From positions 1 to 64,000 of the forward strand of contig CATKHK010000023.1 of assembly GCA_949751835.1 (NCBI GenBank): a stretch of 64,000 bases of DNA. Direction: 5' to 3'. This DNA is from Blepharisma japonicum. Its lineage: Eukaryota > Ciliophora > Heterotrichea > Heterotrichida > Blepharismidae. Below are positions 63,989 through 64,000 of this stretch, one piece after another. Position 1 is the first letter of the stretch; every line of letters begins with the position of its first letter. The position numbers were made by a program, and so were the translations under genes. The notes under the pieces are model-generated. The model was given only the letters and a program-made list of their open reading frames with translations, was not told where the DNA came from and searched no databases.

Positions 63989-64000
63989 GCGGACTGAAAT

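Noticed and set aside
1-64000. tRNA genes
   Set aside because: I looked for T-loop motifs of the GGTTCRA kind on both strands; the few hits are inside coding regions or lack matching stems.
1-64000. CRISPR array, IS element or intact transposon
   Set aside because: No regularly spaced repeats, no transposase or reverse transcriptase motifs; the DNA is eukaryotic throughout.

Overview
The window looks like macronuclear (somatic) DNA of a heterotrich ciliate close to Blepharisma. Four things point there. About 60 in-frame TGA codons lie inside some 27 genes, at places where the protein families need tryptophan, while every confident gene ends in TAA or TAG. Seven introns could be placed, six of exactly 15 nt and one of 17 nt, each with an A six bases from the 3' end. 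The DNA is AT-rich. Genes are packed on both strands, some convergent pairs having stop codons only 3 to 26 bp apart. All gene models below use TGA = Trp and splice out these introns, so many genes that look broken under the standard code are intact. The species is inferred, not proven.

Layout. 1-13.8 kb: the 3' part of a VPS11-like gene lacking its RING end, a pseudokinase, VPS20/CHMP6, a PP6 regulatory (SAPS) subunit, a lipid-anchored CK1 kinase, a LUL/MGRN-type RING ligase, a HERP-like ubiquitin-domain membrane protein, two small membrane proteins, adenosylhomocysteinase and TSG101/VPS23. A GC-rich, hairpin-rich intergenic island lies at 10.85-11.19 kb. 14.2-23 kb: a ketoacyl synthase, an R2R3 Myb, a PHAX-domain protein, then a tandem duplication with an intact divergent kinase, the decayed tail of a coiled-coil gene, a second kinase that has lost catalytic residues, and the intact coiled-coil gene. 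23-34 kb: CPSF160, an FKBP-TPR protein, a heavily N-glycosylated probable GPI-anchored surface protein, SMU1 and an EF-hand protein. 34-43.3 kb: a PX-BAR sorting nexin and a long coiled-coil protein that share an N-terminal domain, flanking a three-RRM plus SPOC protein, then an LRR protein. 43.4-50.4 kb: a mitochondrial-carrier-type protein, a small myristoylatable HECT ligase, a membrane-anchored cyclic-nucleotide phosphodiesterase, a zinc-finger coiled-coil protein and an NT-C2-like protein. 50.7-64 kb: a six-finger C2H2 protein, a HEAT protein, a tiny membrane protein, PUS10, several unassigned proteins, an SK-like K+ channel and an 828-residue protein of unknown function.

There are no operons; neighbours are mostly functionally unrelated, as is usual in ciliates. 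Themes recur: endosomal trafficking (VPS11, VPS20, TSG101, PX-BAR nexin), RNA processing (CPSF160, SMU1, PHAX, SPOC protein, PUS10), phosphatase scaffolds and second-messenger signalling. No tRNA, rRNA, CRISPR array or intact transposon was recognised. The least explained stretches are the structured island near 11 kb, the hairpin cluster with an ATG-less open frame at 56.37-56.76 kb, and the kinase/coiled-coil duplication at 17.5-23 kb.
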